Of a DNA stretch of 64,000 bases, positions 51,076 through 59,243 are shown piece by piece. Below the pieces are notes generated by a model. The model had not been told where the DNA came from. It ran no database searches and was given only the letters and a program-made list of their open reading frames with translations. Position numbers and translations under genes: made by a program. Position 1 is the first letter of the stretch, and each line of letters opens with the position of its first letter. This DNA comes from an uncultured Collinsella sp. (lineage in GTDB: Bacteria; Actinomycetota; Coriobacteriia; Coriobacteriales; Coriobacteriaceae), in NCBI GenBank assembly GCA_900556875.1, contig USQQ01000002.1, positions 62,001 to 126,000 on the forward strand, given 5' to 3'.

Positions 51076-51105
51076 GATCCCATGGGGATGGAGGAAAACG
51101 GATCA
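51076..51105. repeat. Direct repeat, left copy (GGAGGAAAACGGATCA family)
   Basis: CCCATGGGGATGGAGGAAAA followed by CGGATCA. It matches the copy at 51,473-51,502 with about two differences. The pair flanks the antitoxin gene. Confidence 0.85.
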
Positions 51106-51106
51106 C

Positions 51107-51307
51107 TTATTGATGAGAATCAGGCGCAGTGCCAAAGGCCCCGTTGGGCGAAATGTCGAACGGAAAGGTGCCGCAGCGATTAAACGCGGCGATAAACATG
51201 CGGATGGCGTTGGACGGTGTGGTGCCCACGAGCTGGGTTGCCGCCGCGAAGGCCGCCTTTTCCTCGGGCAAGACCTTCGCGACAACCGGGGTCATGTGTT
51301 CTGCCAT
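51107..51307 (-). CDS. RelB/DinJ-family antitoxin, orphan
   Basis: 66 residues. 'TPVVAKVLPEEKAAFAAATQ' and 'GTTPSNAIRMFIAAFNRCG' followed by 'FPFDI' reproduce the ribbon-helix-helix and following helix of RelB/DinJ antitoxins. AAGGA precedes the ATG at 51307. The normal RelE/YafQ toxin gene should follow directly, but the next gene leftward is the unrelated CPBP protease and no toxin frame is visible. It is flanked by direct repeats and preceded by a repeat-rich operator-like site. Confidence 0.8.
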   Translation of the reverse strand: MAEHMTPVVAKVLPEEKAAFAAATQLVGTTPSNAIRMFIAAFNRCGTFPFDISPNGAFGTAPDSHQ

Positions 51308-51420
51308 GGCGCTTCCTTTTTGAAACGACGGTGGTGCGGATAGATGCGGGCCACGCGGCTGGGCGACGGGCTGTGAAGGCAACCCGATTGGCCCGCATCT
51401 GGAGTTTGTTTCTGCGGCGT

Positions 51421-51450
51421 TGGTATTACTTGGTATTCCTAAGTATTACC
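51421..51450. promoter_or_regulatory. Phased direct repeats upstream of the antitoxin gene
   Basis: On the minus strand GGTAATACTTA, GGAATACCAA and GTAATACCAA follow one another at about 10-base spacing. Repeats in helical phase fit cooperative ribbon-helix-helix binding by the antitoxin (autoregulation, inferred). Confidence 0.5.
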
Positions 51451-51472
51451 CCGCAGATAGAATACCACAGCC

Positions 51473-51502
51473 GACCCCATGGGGACGGAGGAAAACGGAT
51501 CA
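51473..51502. repeat. Direct repeat, right copy (GGAGGAAAACGGATCA family)
   Basis: CCCCATGGGGACGGAGGAAA followed by ACGGATCA. The same family as 37,821-37,901 and 51,076-51,105. Confidence 0.85.
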
Positions 51503-51522
51503 TTTTGTTGCTGAATTAGTAT

Positions 51523-52902
51523 TTAGAGCGTGATGATGTCAGAGATATCGAGAGCCTGAGCGTCGGCGGCATCGTGCGTGGCGAGCAGCAGCATGCGACC
51601 GTCGAGCAAGTCGAGCACGACCTCGGCGCATGCGTCGCGCGCAGCGGTATCTAGACCGGTAAAGGGCTCGTCCAGAATCACCGCATCGCCTGGGCACAGC
51701 AGGGCGCGGGCAATCTCGACGCGACGGCGTTGCCCGCCCGAAAGCTCGGCCATGCACGCATTCACATCGATTCCCGGCACCAGCAGGCGCAGCAATGCCG
51801 CGGCGCTCGAAGCATCCGCACGCGCATCGGCGCACACCAGCACGTTATCCAGCGCCGAGGCGGACTCGACCAAGCGCGCGTCCTGAAACACCATCGAGCA
51901 CGGCGCGCACTCCCCCGCTGCCAACGAAAGCAGCGTCGACTTGCCCATGCCCGAAGCACCCATCACACAGATACGCCCGCCCGCGGGCACGTTGAGCACC
52001 AGACCGTCGAGCGCCGGCGCCCAGGGCGCACAATCGCCCGCAGCAAGCGCAAGCTCCGCCGCAACCCCGCCGCCAGCAGAACCGCCCGCACGCCCGTGCA
52101 AGCCGCGTCCATGCGACAGCACCGCCGCACGCCACGCCGCTGGCCCCGAAGCCCGCAGCAGCCACACCAGCACGCGCTCGCATGCCCACGAAGCCATAAC
52201 AACCAGCACGGTCCAGGCCAGCAAATCGGCAGTCTCAATCAAAAGCTTCGCCTGATAGATGCGCTCGCCCACGGTGCCCGTCGCCATGCCGATCAGCTCC
52301 GCCGCCACACCGGCCTTCCAGCTCATGCCAATCACGGCGCGGGCACACGAAAGCACAAACGGCAGGACTTCGCGCCAGGTGTGGGCACAAAACAGTCGCC
52401 AGCCCCGCACGCCATGCAGACGAAACATCTGCTCCAGCGGTTTATCCGCTTGCATCAAGCCCTCGACCAACGAAAAATACACGCCCGGCAGAGCCATCAA
52501 AAAGACCGCTGCAATGCTCACGCGCGCCGACCCCAACCAAATGAGCAGCAGGACCACCACGCAGGCAACCGGTGTCGCCTTAACAAACGAAAGCGCCGGC
52601 GCCACCAAGCGGGCAAACGTCAGCGATCGCACCGAGACTCCCGCCAGTACGCCGCCGCACACCGCGGCAAGCGCCAGCCCGCCCAAGATACGCGCACCCG
52701 AGCCTGCCAGAATCGCCCATGTGCTGGCATCGCATACCAGTCGCAGCAACGCCACCACGACGGCGCCCGGCCCCGGCAAAATCAACGGCTGCGCCACCAG
52801 CGCCGCCACCAGCATCCACGCGGCAAGCCAAAAGGCGGCGACGGCACCTGCTGCCGCCACCGCCTTCATACGCTCTGTCATTTGTCGAGCAAACGCACGC
52901 AC
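51523..52902 (-). CDS. ABC transporter permease-ATPase fusion (SsuC/SsuB-like)
   Basis: 459 residues combining two normally separate subunits. Residues about 1-255 are a BPD-type permease ('SFVKATPVACVVVLLLIWLGSA', 'GMSWKAGVAAELIGMATGTVG'), like SsuC/TauC/ThiX. Residues about 290-459 are a short ATPase with Walker A 'GASGMGKSTLL', Q-loop 'MVFQDARLV', signature 'LSGGQRRRVEIARAL', Walker B 'AVILDEPFTGLD' and switch 'THD'. GTG start with GGAG 6 bases upstream, right after the substrate-binding lipoprotein. Substrate unknown: sulfonate, nitrate or thiamine precursor are usual for the family. Confidence 0.88.
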   Translation of the reverse strand: MRAFARQMTERMKAVAAAGAVAAFWLAAWMLVAALVAQPLILPGPGAVVVALLRLVCDASTWAILAGSGARILGGLALAAVCGGVLAGVSVRSLTFARLVAPALSFVKATPVACVVVLLLIWLGSARVSIAAVFLMALPGVYFSLVEGLMQADKPLEQMFRLHGVRGWRLFCAHTWREVLPFVLSCARAVIGMSWKAGVAAELIGMATGTVGERIYQAKLLIETADLLAWTVLVVMASWACERVLVWLLRASGPAAWRAAVLSHGRGLHGRAGGSAGGGVAAELALAAGDCAPWAPALDGLVLNVPAGGRICVMGASGMGKSTLLSLAAGECAPCSMVFQDARLVESASALDNVLVCADARADASSAAALLRLLVPGIDVNACMAELSGGQRRRVEIARALLCPGDAVILDEPFTGLDTAARDACAEVVLDLLDGRMLLLATHDAADAQALDISDIITL

Positions 52903-52905
52903 GGG

Positions 52906-53961
52906 CTACTCCAAGTAGTAGAAATCGTCAGCCGGAAGTTTACCACCCACGGCGCTCGCGTCCACGTCGGACAGCACCTGCAGATACCCGCTAAGCGCCG
53001 CCTTCATATCCTTGCCCGTCTGGCAGACAAGCATGCACCCGGGAATCGCCTTCTCGGCGATCTTGGCGTTGTCCACGATGCCGGCATCGGCCACGGCCTG
53101 CGCCCAGTCTGCCGGCGCCGCATTGACAGCCTTAACGCTCGCCGCATGGCAGCTCAAGAACTCCGCAACGGCCTCGGGATGCTCCTCGGCAAAGGCACGG
53201 CGCACCACGGTCACGCCCGTCAGCAAACGGGAGCCCGTGTCACCCGCGAGCTCGTCCCACACATCGGTCAGGCTCACCGGTGCCGACAGCTTGCCCTCGC
53301 TCTTGGCGATGGCAGCGGTCTTGAATGGCTCCGGCAGCACGCCCACGGCGGACGGGTCGGCAAGCAGGGCCGACAGCACCTCGGTGGGTTCGCTCTTAAA
53401 CTCAAGCGCCACCTGGCCGGTCAGGCCCGCGCGCTCCAGCAGGTAGTTCATGACGTACTCCGGCGTGGTGCCCTTGCCCGTCATGTAGACGGTATGGCCC
53501 GCCAGATCGCCAAACGAGGCCACACTCGCGTCGCCCGTCACAACGTTCAGCACGCCCAGCGTGTTGATGTCGATGACCTGCACCGCGCCCTCGGTCTTGT
53601 TGTAGAGCACGCTCGCCACGTTGGCCGGCACCAGGGCAATGTCGACATCACCCTGAATGACCTTGGGCACAATCTCGTCGGCGGCAGTGTTGATCGCAAA
53701 GTCGAACTCGTTGTCCGTCTCGCCGTTTGCGGCCTGGTCCATAAACTGCACCAGGCCAATCGAGGTCGGTCCCTTGAGCGAGGCGACGTGCACCTCGACC
53801 GACTCTGCAACAGCACCGGCGCCGTCCGCGGCAGCCGAGCCCGCGGTGGACCCGGCACCGGCAGCCCCGCCGCCACAGCCCGCGAGCACAAGCGACAGGG
53901 CGCCCACGGCGAGCGCCGAGGCAAACCCCCGGCGCGACATCTCAAAATCAAACGCGCGCAT
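52906..53961 (-). CDS. ABC transporter substrate-binding lipoprotein (NMT1/SsuA/ThiY-like)
   Basis: 351 residues. The signal 'MSRRGFASALAVGALSLVLAGC' combines a twin-Arg-like pair with lipobox LAGC, and a Gly/Ala linker follows. The mature domain has the type II periplasmic-binding pattern seen in SsuA, TauA and ThiY ('GLVQFMDQAANGETDNEFDF', 'VPKVIQGDVDIALVPANVAS', 'FGDLAGHTVYMTGKGTTPEYV', 'PEPFKTAA'). The start is 2 bases after the hydrogenase stop, with GAAGGG inside the hydrogenase tail. It is therefore translated from the same message as the hydrogenase. Confidence 0.88.
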   Translation of the reverse strand: MRAFDFEMSRRGFASALAVGALSLVLAGCGGGAAGAGSTAGSAAADGAGAVAESVEVHVASLKGPTSIGLVQFMDQAANGETDNEFDFAINTAADEIVPKVIQGDVDIALVPANVASVLYNKTEGAVQVIDINTLGVLNVVTGDASVASFGDLAGHTVYMTGKGTTPEYVMNYLLERAGLTGQVALEFKSEPTEVLSALLADPSAVGVLPEPFKTAAIAKSEGKLSAPVSLTDVWDELAGDTGSRLLTGVTVVRRAFAEEHPEAVAEFLSCHAASVKAVNAAPADWAQAVADAGIVDNAKIAEKAIPGCMLVCQTGKDMKAALSGYLQVLSDVDASAVGGKLPADDFYYLE

Positions 53962-53963
53962 CG

Positions 53964-55775
53964 TTAGCACATCCCTTCGTTAGGCATCGTCCAGGCGTGG
54001 TGGTCAGTGTGCAGCAACTCCTCGGCCAGCGGCGAGAGCGGCGCGCCCAAGAACTCGCGATAGCATGCCTGAACATCGGGATTCTCGTGCGAGAAGCGAA
54101 TGTCCGCTGCCGCATCGAGGCCCCAAAGAACCTGGCCACGCTCTGCCGCCAGCTCGCAGCCGTCATGGATGGGCTGGCCACCGCCACCGACGCAGCCGCC
54201 CGGACACGCCATGACCTCGACGAAGTCATAGCTCGCACGGCCGTCGCGAATCGCATCGAGCAGGCGGGCGGCGTTGCCCAGCCCGTGCGCCACGGCGACG
54301 CGCACCTTGGTGCCATCGATATCGGCCATGGCTTCCTTCCAACCGTCGAGCCCACGCATCTCGGTAAAGAAGTCGGCATCGGGATTCTTGCCCGTCACCA
54401 GGTAATATGCCGAGCGCACGGCGGCCTCCATCACGCCGCCCGTGGCGCCAAAGATCACACCCGCGCCCGTGCCAAAGCCCAGCGGCGTATCGAGCGGCTC
54501 CTCGACCAGCGTGCCGACGCTCACGTGGCTTGCGCGGATCATGCGTACCATCTCGCGCACCGTCAGCGCAACGTCCACGTCGGGCGCGCCGTCCTCGCCC
54601 ACCATGCTCGGCAGCGCACACTCGGCCTTTTTGGCCGTGCACGGCATCACGGACACCACAAACAGGCGCTCGGGCTCCACGCCCAGAACCTTGGCGTAAT
54701 AAGTCTTGGCGACAGCGCCAAACATCTGCTGCGGCGACTTGGACGTGGACAGGCTGTCAACAAACTCCGGATAGCGCGCCTTCACAAAGCGCACCCAGCC
54801 CGGGCAGCAGCTCGTGAACATGGGCCAGCCGCGGCTGTCGCCCTCACCCTTGGCGGCCTTACCCAGGCGCTCGAGCAGCTCGGAGCCCTCCTCCATAATG
54901 GTGAGGTCGGCCGAGAAATCGGTGTCGAACACGTACTCAAAGCCCACGCGGCGCAATGCGCAGGCCAGGCGCTCAACGGTGGCCTGCTCGCGCGGAATGC
55001 CGAGCTCCTCGCCCCAAGCGGTGCGCACGGCTGGCGCGATCTGCACCAGCACGATCTTATCGGGATCGGCGAGGGCATCGAACACGGTCTCGGTATCGTC
55101 GCGCTCGCGCAGCGCGCCCGTGGGGCAATGCGTGATGCACTGGCCGCATGCGACGCAGTCGGTCTTGCCGATCGGCGCGCGCCCGCGGGTGCCCACGGCG
55201 GTGTGCGTGGCGCGGTTGGTCAGGTCCCAAATCCCCAAGCCCTGGACGCTCTCGCACACCTTGATGCAGCGCATGCATTTAATGCACTTGTCGTTGTCGC
55301 GGATGATGGGAAAGTCGAAGTCCCATCCCTCACCCGCCAGATGCTTCTGGTAGGGCAGATAGAAAATGCCCAGGTCGTTGGCGATGGCCTGCAGGTTGCA
55401 GTTGCCGCTGCGCACGCAGCTCGTGCACTGCGAATCGTGCTGGGACAGCAGCAGCTGCACGTTGGTGCGACGGGCCTCGCGGGCCTTGGGACTGTTGGTG
55501 TGGACCACCATGCCGTCGAGTACGTAGTTGTTGCAGGCGGCAACCAGCTGGTCGCAGCCCTCAACCTCGACCACGCACACGCGGCAACCGCCGATCTCGT
55601 TTAGATCGCGCAGGTAGCACAGGGTGGGAATCTGGATGCCGACGGACTTGGCTGCGTCCAGGATCGTGGTGTGCTCGGGAACCACGACCTCGCAATTATC
55701 GATAGTGAGCTTGACCATATTGTGCGCTCCGTTTTCGGTGTTGTCGCTGACGGTGGTTTTGTTGGGCTCTACCAT
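53964..55775 (-). CDS. hydA: [FeFe] hydrogenase catalytic subunit
   Basis: 603 residues. The N-terminal 2Fe-2S ferredoxin domain ('PTLCYLRDLNEIGGCRVCVVEV') is followed by the His-Cys [4Fe-4S] site ('HDSQCTSCVRSGNCNLQ'), a double [4Fe-4S] ferredoxin ('CIKCMRCIKVC', 'CVACGQCITHCP') and the H-cluster domain. H-cluster motifs are intact: L1 'FTSCCPGWV' near 316, L2 'MPCTAKKAE' near 373, L3 'ACPGGCVGGGGQP' near 521. It evolves or oxidises H2. The ATG at 55775 overlaps the preceding stop and has GGAGG 8 bases upstream. A second start at 55718 (MVKLTI) also has a GGAG. Confidence 0.96.
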   Translation of the reverse strand: MVEPNKTTVSDNTENGAHNMVKLTIDNCEVVVPEHTTILDAAKSVGIQIPTLCYLRDLNEIGGCRVCVVEVEGCDQLVAACNNYVLDGMVVHTNSPKAREARRTNVQLLLSQHDSQCTSCVRSGNCNLQAIANDLGIFYLPYQKHLAGEGWDFDFPIIRDNDKCIKCMRCIKVCESVQGLGIWDLTNRATHTAVGTRGRAPIGKTDCVACGQCITHCPTGALRERDDTETVFDALADPDKIVLVQIAPAVRTAWGEELGIPREQATVERLACALRRVGFEYVFDTDFSADLTIMEEGSELLERLGKAAKGEGDSRGWPMFTSCCPGWVRFVKARYPEFVDSLSTSKSPQQMFGAVAKTYYAKVLGVEPERLFVVSVMPCTAKKAECALPSMVGEDGAPDVDVALTVREMVRMIRASHVSVGTLVEEPLDTPLGFGTGAGVIFGATGGVMEAAVRSAYYLVTGKNPDADFFTEMRGLDGWKEAMADIDGTKVRVAVAHGLGNAARLLDAIRDGRASYDFVEVMACPGGCVGGGGQPIHDGCELAAERGQVLWGLDAAADIRFSHENPDVQACYREFLGAPLSPLAEELLHTDHHAWTMPNEGMC

Positions 55776-57601
55776 TCCAGGTTCCTCCCTCCGCGGAACG
55801 CGCCAAAGCCAAAGTGGTCGCAGCGCAGGCAGCGGCTCGCCTCCTGGCGCGCCTCCTGCTCGGTGAGACCCTGCTCGACCAGATTCCAATCGTGAATGCG
55901 CTCGCCGGCCTCGCGCTCGCCCAGCTCGCAGCGGCCGCACTCGTGCTTGCCCTTAAACTGGACGGTCGGCAGCTCCACGTCGAGCTTGATCTTGTGGTCG
56001 AAGCCCAGATAGCGGTCGATGTTTGCCGAAGCCACGCGGCCGGCATTGATGGCGCGGATGACGGTAGCGGGGCCGGTCTGGCAGTCGCCGCCGCTAAAGA
56101 GGCCATCGAAGTTGGGCACGGCGCCATCCGAATCGGTGACGACGCAGCCCCACTTGCAGGCAATGCCCATCTCCTCAAACGGCTTGGAATCGATGCCCTG
56201 GCCGATGGCGACGAACACGCGCTCGCAGGGGATGACGCGCTCGGGCGTGGCGGCGGCACGCGGGGCCGGACGCCCACGACGGGGCTCGCCGATAATCTGC
56301 GGCTGCACGCGCAGGCCACTCACGCGACCTTCCTCGCCCGTCTCGATGGCGAGCGGGGCGGTCAACTCCAGCACCTCGCAGCCCTCGGCCTGGGCACCGG
56401 CGATCTCGGCGTCCTGGGCCGTCATATCGCAGATGCGACGGCGGTAGACGATGCTCACCTTTTCGGCACCGCAGCGCACGGCGGAGCGCGCCACGTCCAT
56501 GGCCACGTTGCCGCCGCCGATGACGCACACGCGCTGGCCGCTCAGGTCGGGCAGCTCGTCGTCGCCGATGGCGCGCAGCATCTTGACGGCCGACTCCACG
56601 CCGAGCGCTTCCTCGCCCGGAAGGCCGAGCTTCTTATCGCTGTGGGCGCCAATGGCCAGGTAGACGGCATCGAACTCGTCGCGCAGGCGGGCAAGTTCCT
56701 CGCCGTTGACGGAGTGATCGAGCTCAACGTCGATGCCGGCGCTCAAGATCCAGTCGATCTCGGCCTGCAGGCGCTCGCGCGGCAGACGGTAGCTGGGAAT
56801 GCCGTAGCGCAGCATGCCGCCCATGTGGTGACGCTGCTCAAAGATGGTCACCTTGTGGCCCATCACGGCCAGGTAGTAGGCACAGGAAAGGCCGGCCGGG
56901 CCGCCGCCGATCACGGCGACGCGCTTACCGGTGTTGTCCACCACATGCGGCTTGTGGTCGTTAAGGTCGCTGTGCTCAACGGCAAAACGCTTGAGGGCGA
57001 GGATATTCATGGGATCGTCGACCATGCCACGGCGGCAGTGCATCTCGCAGGGATGCTCGCACACCAGGCCGCAGACGAGCGGTAGCGGATTGTTCTTGCG
57101 GATGACTTTGACGGCATCGGCATAGCGTCCGGCTTCGACGAGCGAAATGTAACCGGGAATGTCAACGTGCGCCGGGCAGCCCGAAACACACGGAACGCGC
57201 GCCTCGCGGTCAAAACCGCAGGAATGCTCGCGAATGTGGTGCTCGAAGTCGTCGCGAAAGCCGCGAATGGCAGTGAGCGCCATGGCGCCAGCTTCGTAGC
57301 CGATGGCGCAATCGCTCGAAAGATAGATGGTGCGGGCGGTGCGCTCAATCAAGTTGAGCGTGGACTCATCGGCGCGCCCTTCGAGCACATCGGCGAGCAG
57401 GTCGCTCAGCGCGCTCAGGCCCACGCGGCAGGGCGTGCACTTGCCGCAGCTCTGGGTGGAGCACAGATTGACGAGCGCTGCCGTAAACTCAACGGGGCAC
57501 GGGGCGAGCGAACTCACCGCCAGACGACGTCCGAGCGCATCGTGCAGGTCGTCCATGACGGCCTGAGCGTGGCTGCGTTCCATTACGTGCAGTCGAGCCA
57601 T
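55769..57601 (-). CDS. NAD(P)-linked GltD-like flavoprotein with NuoF-type Fe-S domain
   Basis: 610 residues. The N-terminal part has the NuoF C-terminal [4Fe-4S] motif 'CSTQSCGKCTPCRVG' near 47. A GltD-like region follows: Fe-S cysteines ('CVSGCPAHVDIPGY', 'CGLVCEHPCEMHCRRG'), FAD-binding 'VAVIGGGPAGLSCAYYLA' and NAD(P)-binding 'VCVIGGGNVAMDVARSA'. A C-terminal Cys-rich segment ('HECGRCELGE', 'CLRCDHFGFG') ends it. It is the probable electron partner connecting NAD(P)H and ferredoxin with the hydrogenase. GAGGGG precedes the ATG at 57601. Its stop overlaps the hydA start, so the two are translationally coupled. Confidence 0.9.
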   Translation of the reverse strand: MARLHVMERSHAQAVMDDLHDALGRRLAVSSLAPCPVEFTAALVNLCSTQSCGKCTPCRVGLSALSDLLADVLEGRADESTLNLIERTARTIYLSSDCAIGYEAGAMALTAIRGFRDDFEHHIREHSCGFDREARVPCVSGCPAHVDIPGYISLVEAGRYADAVKVIRKNNPLPLVCGLVCEHPCEMHCRRGMVDDPMNILALKRFAVEHSDLNDHKPHVVDNTGKRVAVIGGGPAGLSCAYYLAVMGHKVTIFEQRHHMGGMLRYGIPSYRLPRERLQAEIDWILSAGIDVELDHSVNGEELARLRDEFDAVYLAIGAHSDKKLGLPGEEALGVESAVKMLRAIGDDELPDLSGQRVCVIGGGNVAMDVARSAVRCGAEKVSIVYRRRICDMTAQDAEIAGAQAEGCEVLELTAPLAIETGEEGRVSGLRVQPQIIGEPRRGRPAPRAAATPERVIPCERVFVAIGQGIDSKPFEEMGIACKWGCVVTDSDGAVPNFDGLFSGGDCQTGPATVIRAINAGRVASANIDRYLGFDHKIKLDVELPTVQFKGKHECGRCELGEREAGERIHDWNLVEQGLTEQEARQEASRCLRCDHFGFGAFRGGRNLEW

Positions 57602-57665
57602 AAGATCCCCTCTCACATGGCAGCCCGGAGGCGAGGCCGGGCGAAGTTGCTACACGCACAACACT

Positions 57666-57686
57666 GACCTAAAAAGTTGTTAGGTC
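57666..57686. promoter_or_regulatory. Dyad in the hydrogenase operon leader
   Basis: GACCTAA and TTAGGTC form a perfect 7-bp dyad with a 7-base spacer, 65 bases upstream of the first gene. It may be an RNA hairpin or an operator. Confidence 0.45.
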
Positions 57687-57761
57687 TCCACGCAGTTCGG
57701 CAGGCGGTATGAAATGTCACCCTCGGCGGTGAAATAGAACATTACCGCAGATAAATGCCAT

Positions 57762-57785
57762 ATTTGGTAAAACGCGTTACCAAAT
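57762..57785. promoter_or_regulatory. Dyad operator upstream of the hydrogenase operon
   Basis: ATTTGGTAA and TTACCAAAT form a perfect 9-bp dyad with a 6-base spacer. It lies between the divergence point and the operon, in an AT-rich promoter-like stretch. The layout is reminiscent of redox regulators such as Rex, but the sequence does not match the Rex consensus. Confidence 0.5.
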
Positions 57786-57788
57786 GAC

Positions 57789-57824
57789 AATGCCCCGCCC
57801 ACGCAATCACGTGGACGGGGCATT
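57789..57824 (-). terminator. Terminator after the alpha-glucoside operon
   Basis: AATGCCCCG pairs with CGGGGCATT and an inner CCACG/CGTGG around a 6-base loop, 34 bases past the GH4 stop. Confidence 0.8.
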
Positions 57825-57857
57825 GCTCCAGGTATGCGGCCAGCGACCCTGTTGCTT

Positions 57858-59240
57858 TTACTTAAGCTCGGGCCAGTAACCCTTGTTGGCCTCGATCATG
57901 TCGTCGAGAACCTCCTTGGCGACCTTCATCGAAGGCACGGTCTTGTTCAGCGTAAAGGCCTTGAGCGCCTTCTCGTAAGAACCCTCGATCGTAGCCTCGA
58001 CCACGAGCTTCTCGGAGTTCAGCTGCTGCATCATGAGGCCCTGCTGGAACAGAGGAATGTTGTCGCGGCTGATGACCTCGGGGCCATTCTTGCCAATGTA
58101 GGCAGGCAGCTCGACCATAGCGTCGTAGGGCATGTTGGGGATAGCGCCCTTGTTCTCGCAAATGACCAGGAAGCGCTGCTTGGTGTCGTTCTTCAGAGCG
58201 ATAGCCAAATCGGCAATCCAGTCGCCGTGGCTGCCCGCATAGAACGTGCTCTCGTCGATCTCGCCCGTCTTCTCGTAGTGGTCGATGCCGTCGAAGAGGT
58301 TCTTCTCACGCGTCTCCTCAACCTCGTTAGCACGGGTGCGCTCGGGGTTGGAATGCTCGACGAACTCCTTCTGCTGCAGGTAGTAGTTCAGATACGTGTT
58401 GGGCAGGTACTCCGGGAAGCACTCCATGATCTCGTACTCGCCCTTCCAGACGTAGTACCAGCTGCCCTTGGTGTGGCGGTTCTGCTCGGGGTGCTCGTCA
58501 GTGGCCTCCTCGGGCTTCTTTGCCATGAGCGAGCCCATGCCCTTGAGGTAGGAGTCGGGCAGCAGAATCTCATGCTCCTTGATGTACTCGCGCAGCTGCG
58601 GGAGCACCTCCTCGCCCTTGTGGCGGATCGAGGTGAACCAACCAAAGTGGTTGAGGCCAAAGTAATCGTACTCGACATCCTTCTTGTCGATATCGAGTGC
58701 GGCGCAAACCACGTCGATGATCGCGATCGGCATGTCGCAGATGTTGATGATGCGAGCGTTGGGACGCAGCACGCGGCAGCCCTCGGACACGATGGCAGCA
58801 GGGTTGGAGTAGTTGAGAATCCAGTAGTCCTTCTTAGCGTACTTCTCAACGTCATCGATCAGCTCGACCATGGGGAAGATGGTGCGCATGCCGTAGGCAA
58901 GGCCGCCGCAACCGCAGGTCTCCTGGCCCACGCAGCCGTGACGCAGCGGAATCTTCTCGTCCTGCTCGCGCATGGCGTAGCCGCCCACGCGCATCTGGGC
59001 AAACACGAAGCTGGCATCCGTAAAGGCAGTCTCCTTGTCGGTGGTCACCGTGAGCTTGATGTCCAGGCCGAGGTCCTCGTGCAGAATCCAGTCCACGAGC
59101 ACGCCGATCTTGCGCTGGCGCTCCTCGTTGATGTCGTACAGACGAATCTCGTCAACGTCGAGCTCGTCCTTGCGCAGAGCGATGGACTTGACGATGCCGG
59201 GGGTAAAGGTGGATCCGCCACCACACAGAGTAATGATCAT
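57858..59240 (-). CDS. GH4 6-phospho-alpha-glucosidase
   Basis: 460 residues of glycoside hydrolase family 4, which cleaves phosphorylated disaccharides by an NAD- and metal-dependent redox mechanism. The NAD motif 'LCGGGSTFTPGIV' is at the N-terminus. 'ICDMPIAIID' near 170 is the CDMP form associated with alpha- rather than beta-linked substrates (GlvA, MalH, AglB). 'NHFGWFTSIR' supplies the metal His. It hydrolyses maltose-6'-phosphate or similar, delivered by the adjoining PTS. AAGGAG precedes the ATG. Confidence 0.93.
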   Translation of the reverse strand: MIITLCGGGSTFTPGIVKSIALRKDELDVDEIRLYDINEERQRKIGVLVDWILHEDLGLDIKLTVTTDKETAFTDASFVFAQMRVGGYAMREQDEKIPLRHGCVGQETCGCGGLAYGMRTIFPMVELIDDVEKYAKKDYWILNYSNPAAIVSEGCRVLRPNARIINICDMPIAIIDVVCAALDIDKKDVEYDYFGLNHFGWFTSIRHKGEEVLPQLREYIKEHEILLPDSYLKGMGSLMAKKPEEATDEHPEQNRHTKGSWYYVWKGEYEIMECFPEYLPNTYLNYYLQQKEFVEHSNPERTRANEVEETREKNLFDGIDHYEKTGEIDESTFYAGSHGDWIADLAIALKNDTKQRFLVICENKGAIPNMPYDAMVELPAYIGKNGPEVISRDNIPLFQQGLMMQQLNSEKLVVEATIEGSYEKALKAFTLNKTVPSMKVAKEVLDDMIEANKGYWPELK

Positions 59241-59243
59241 TGT

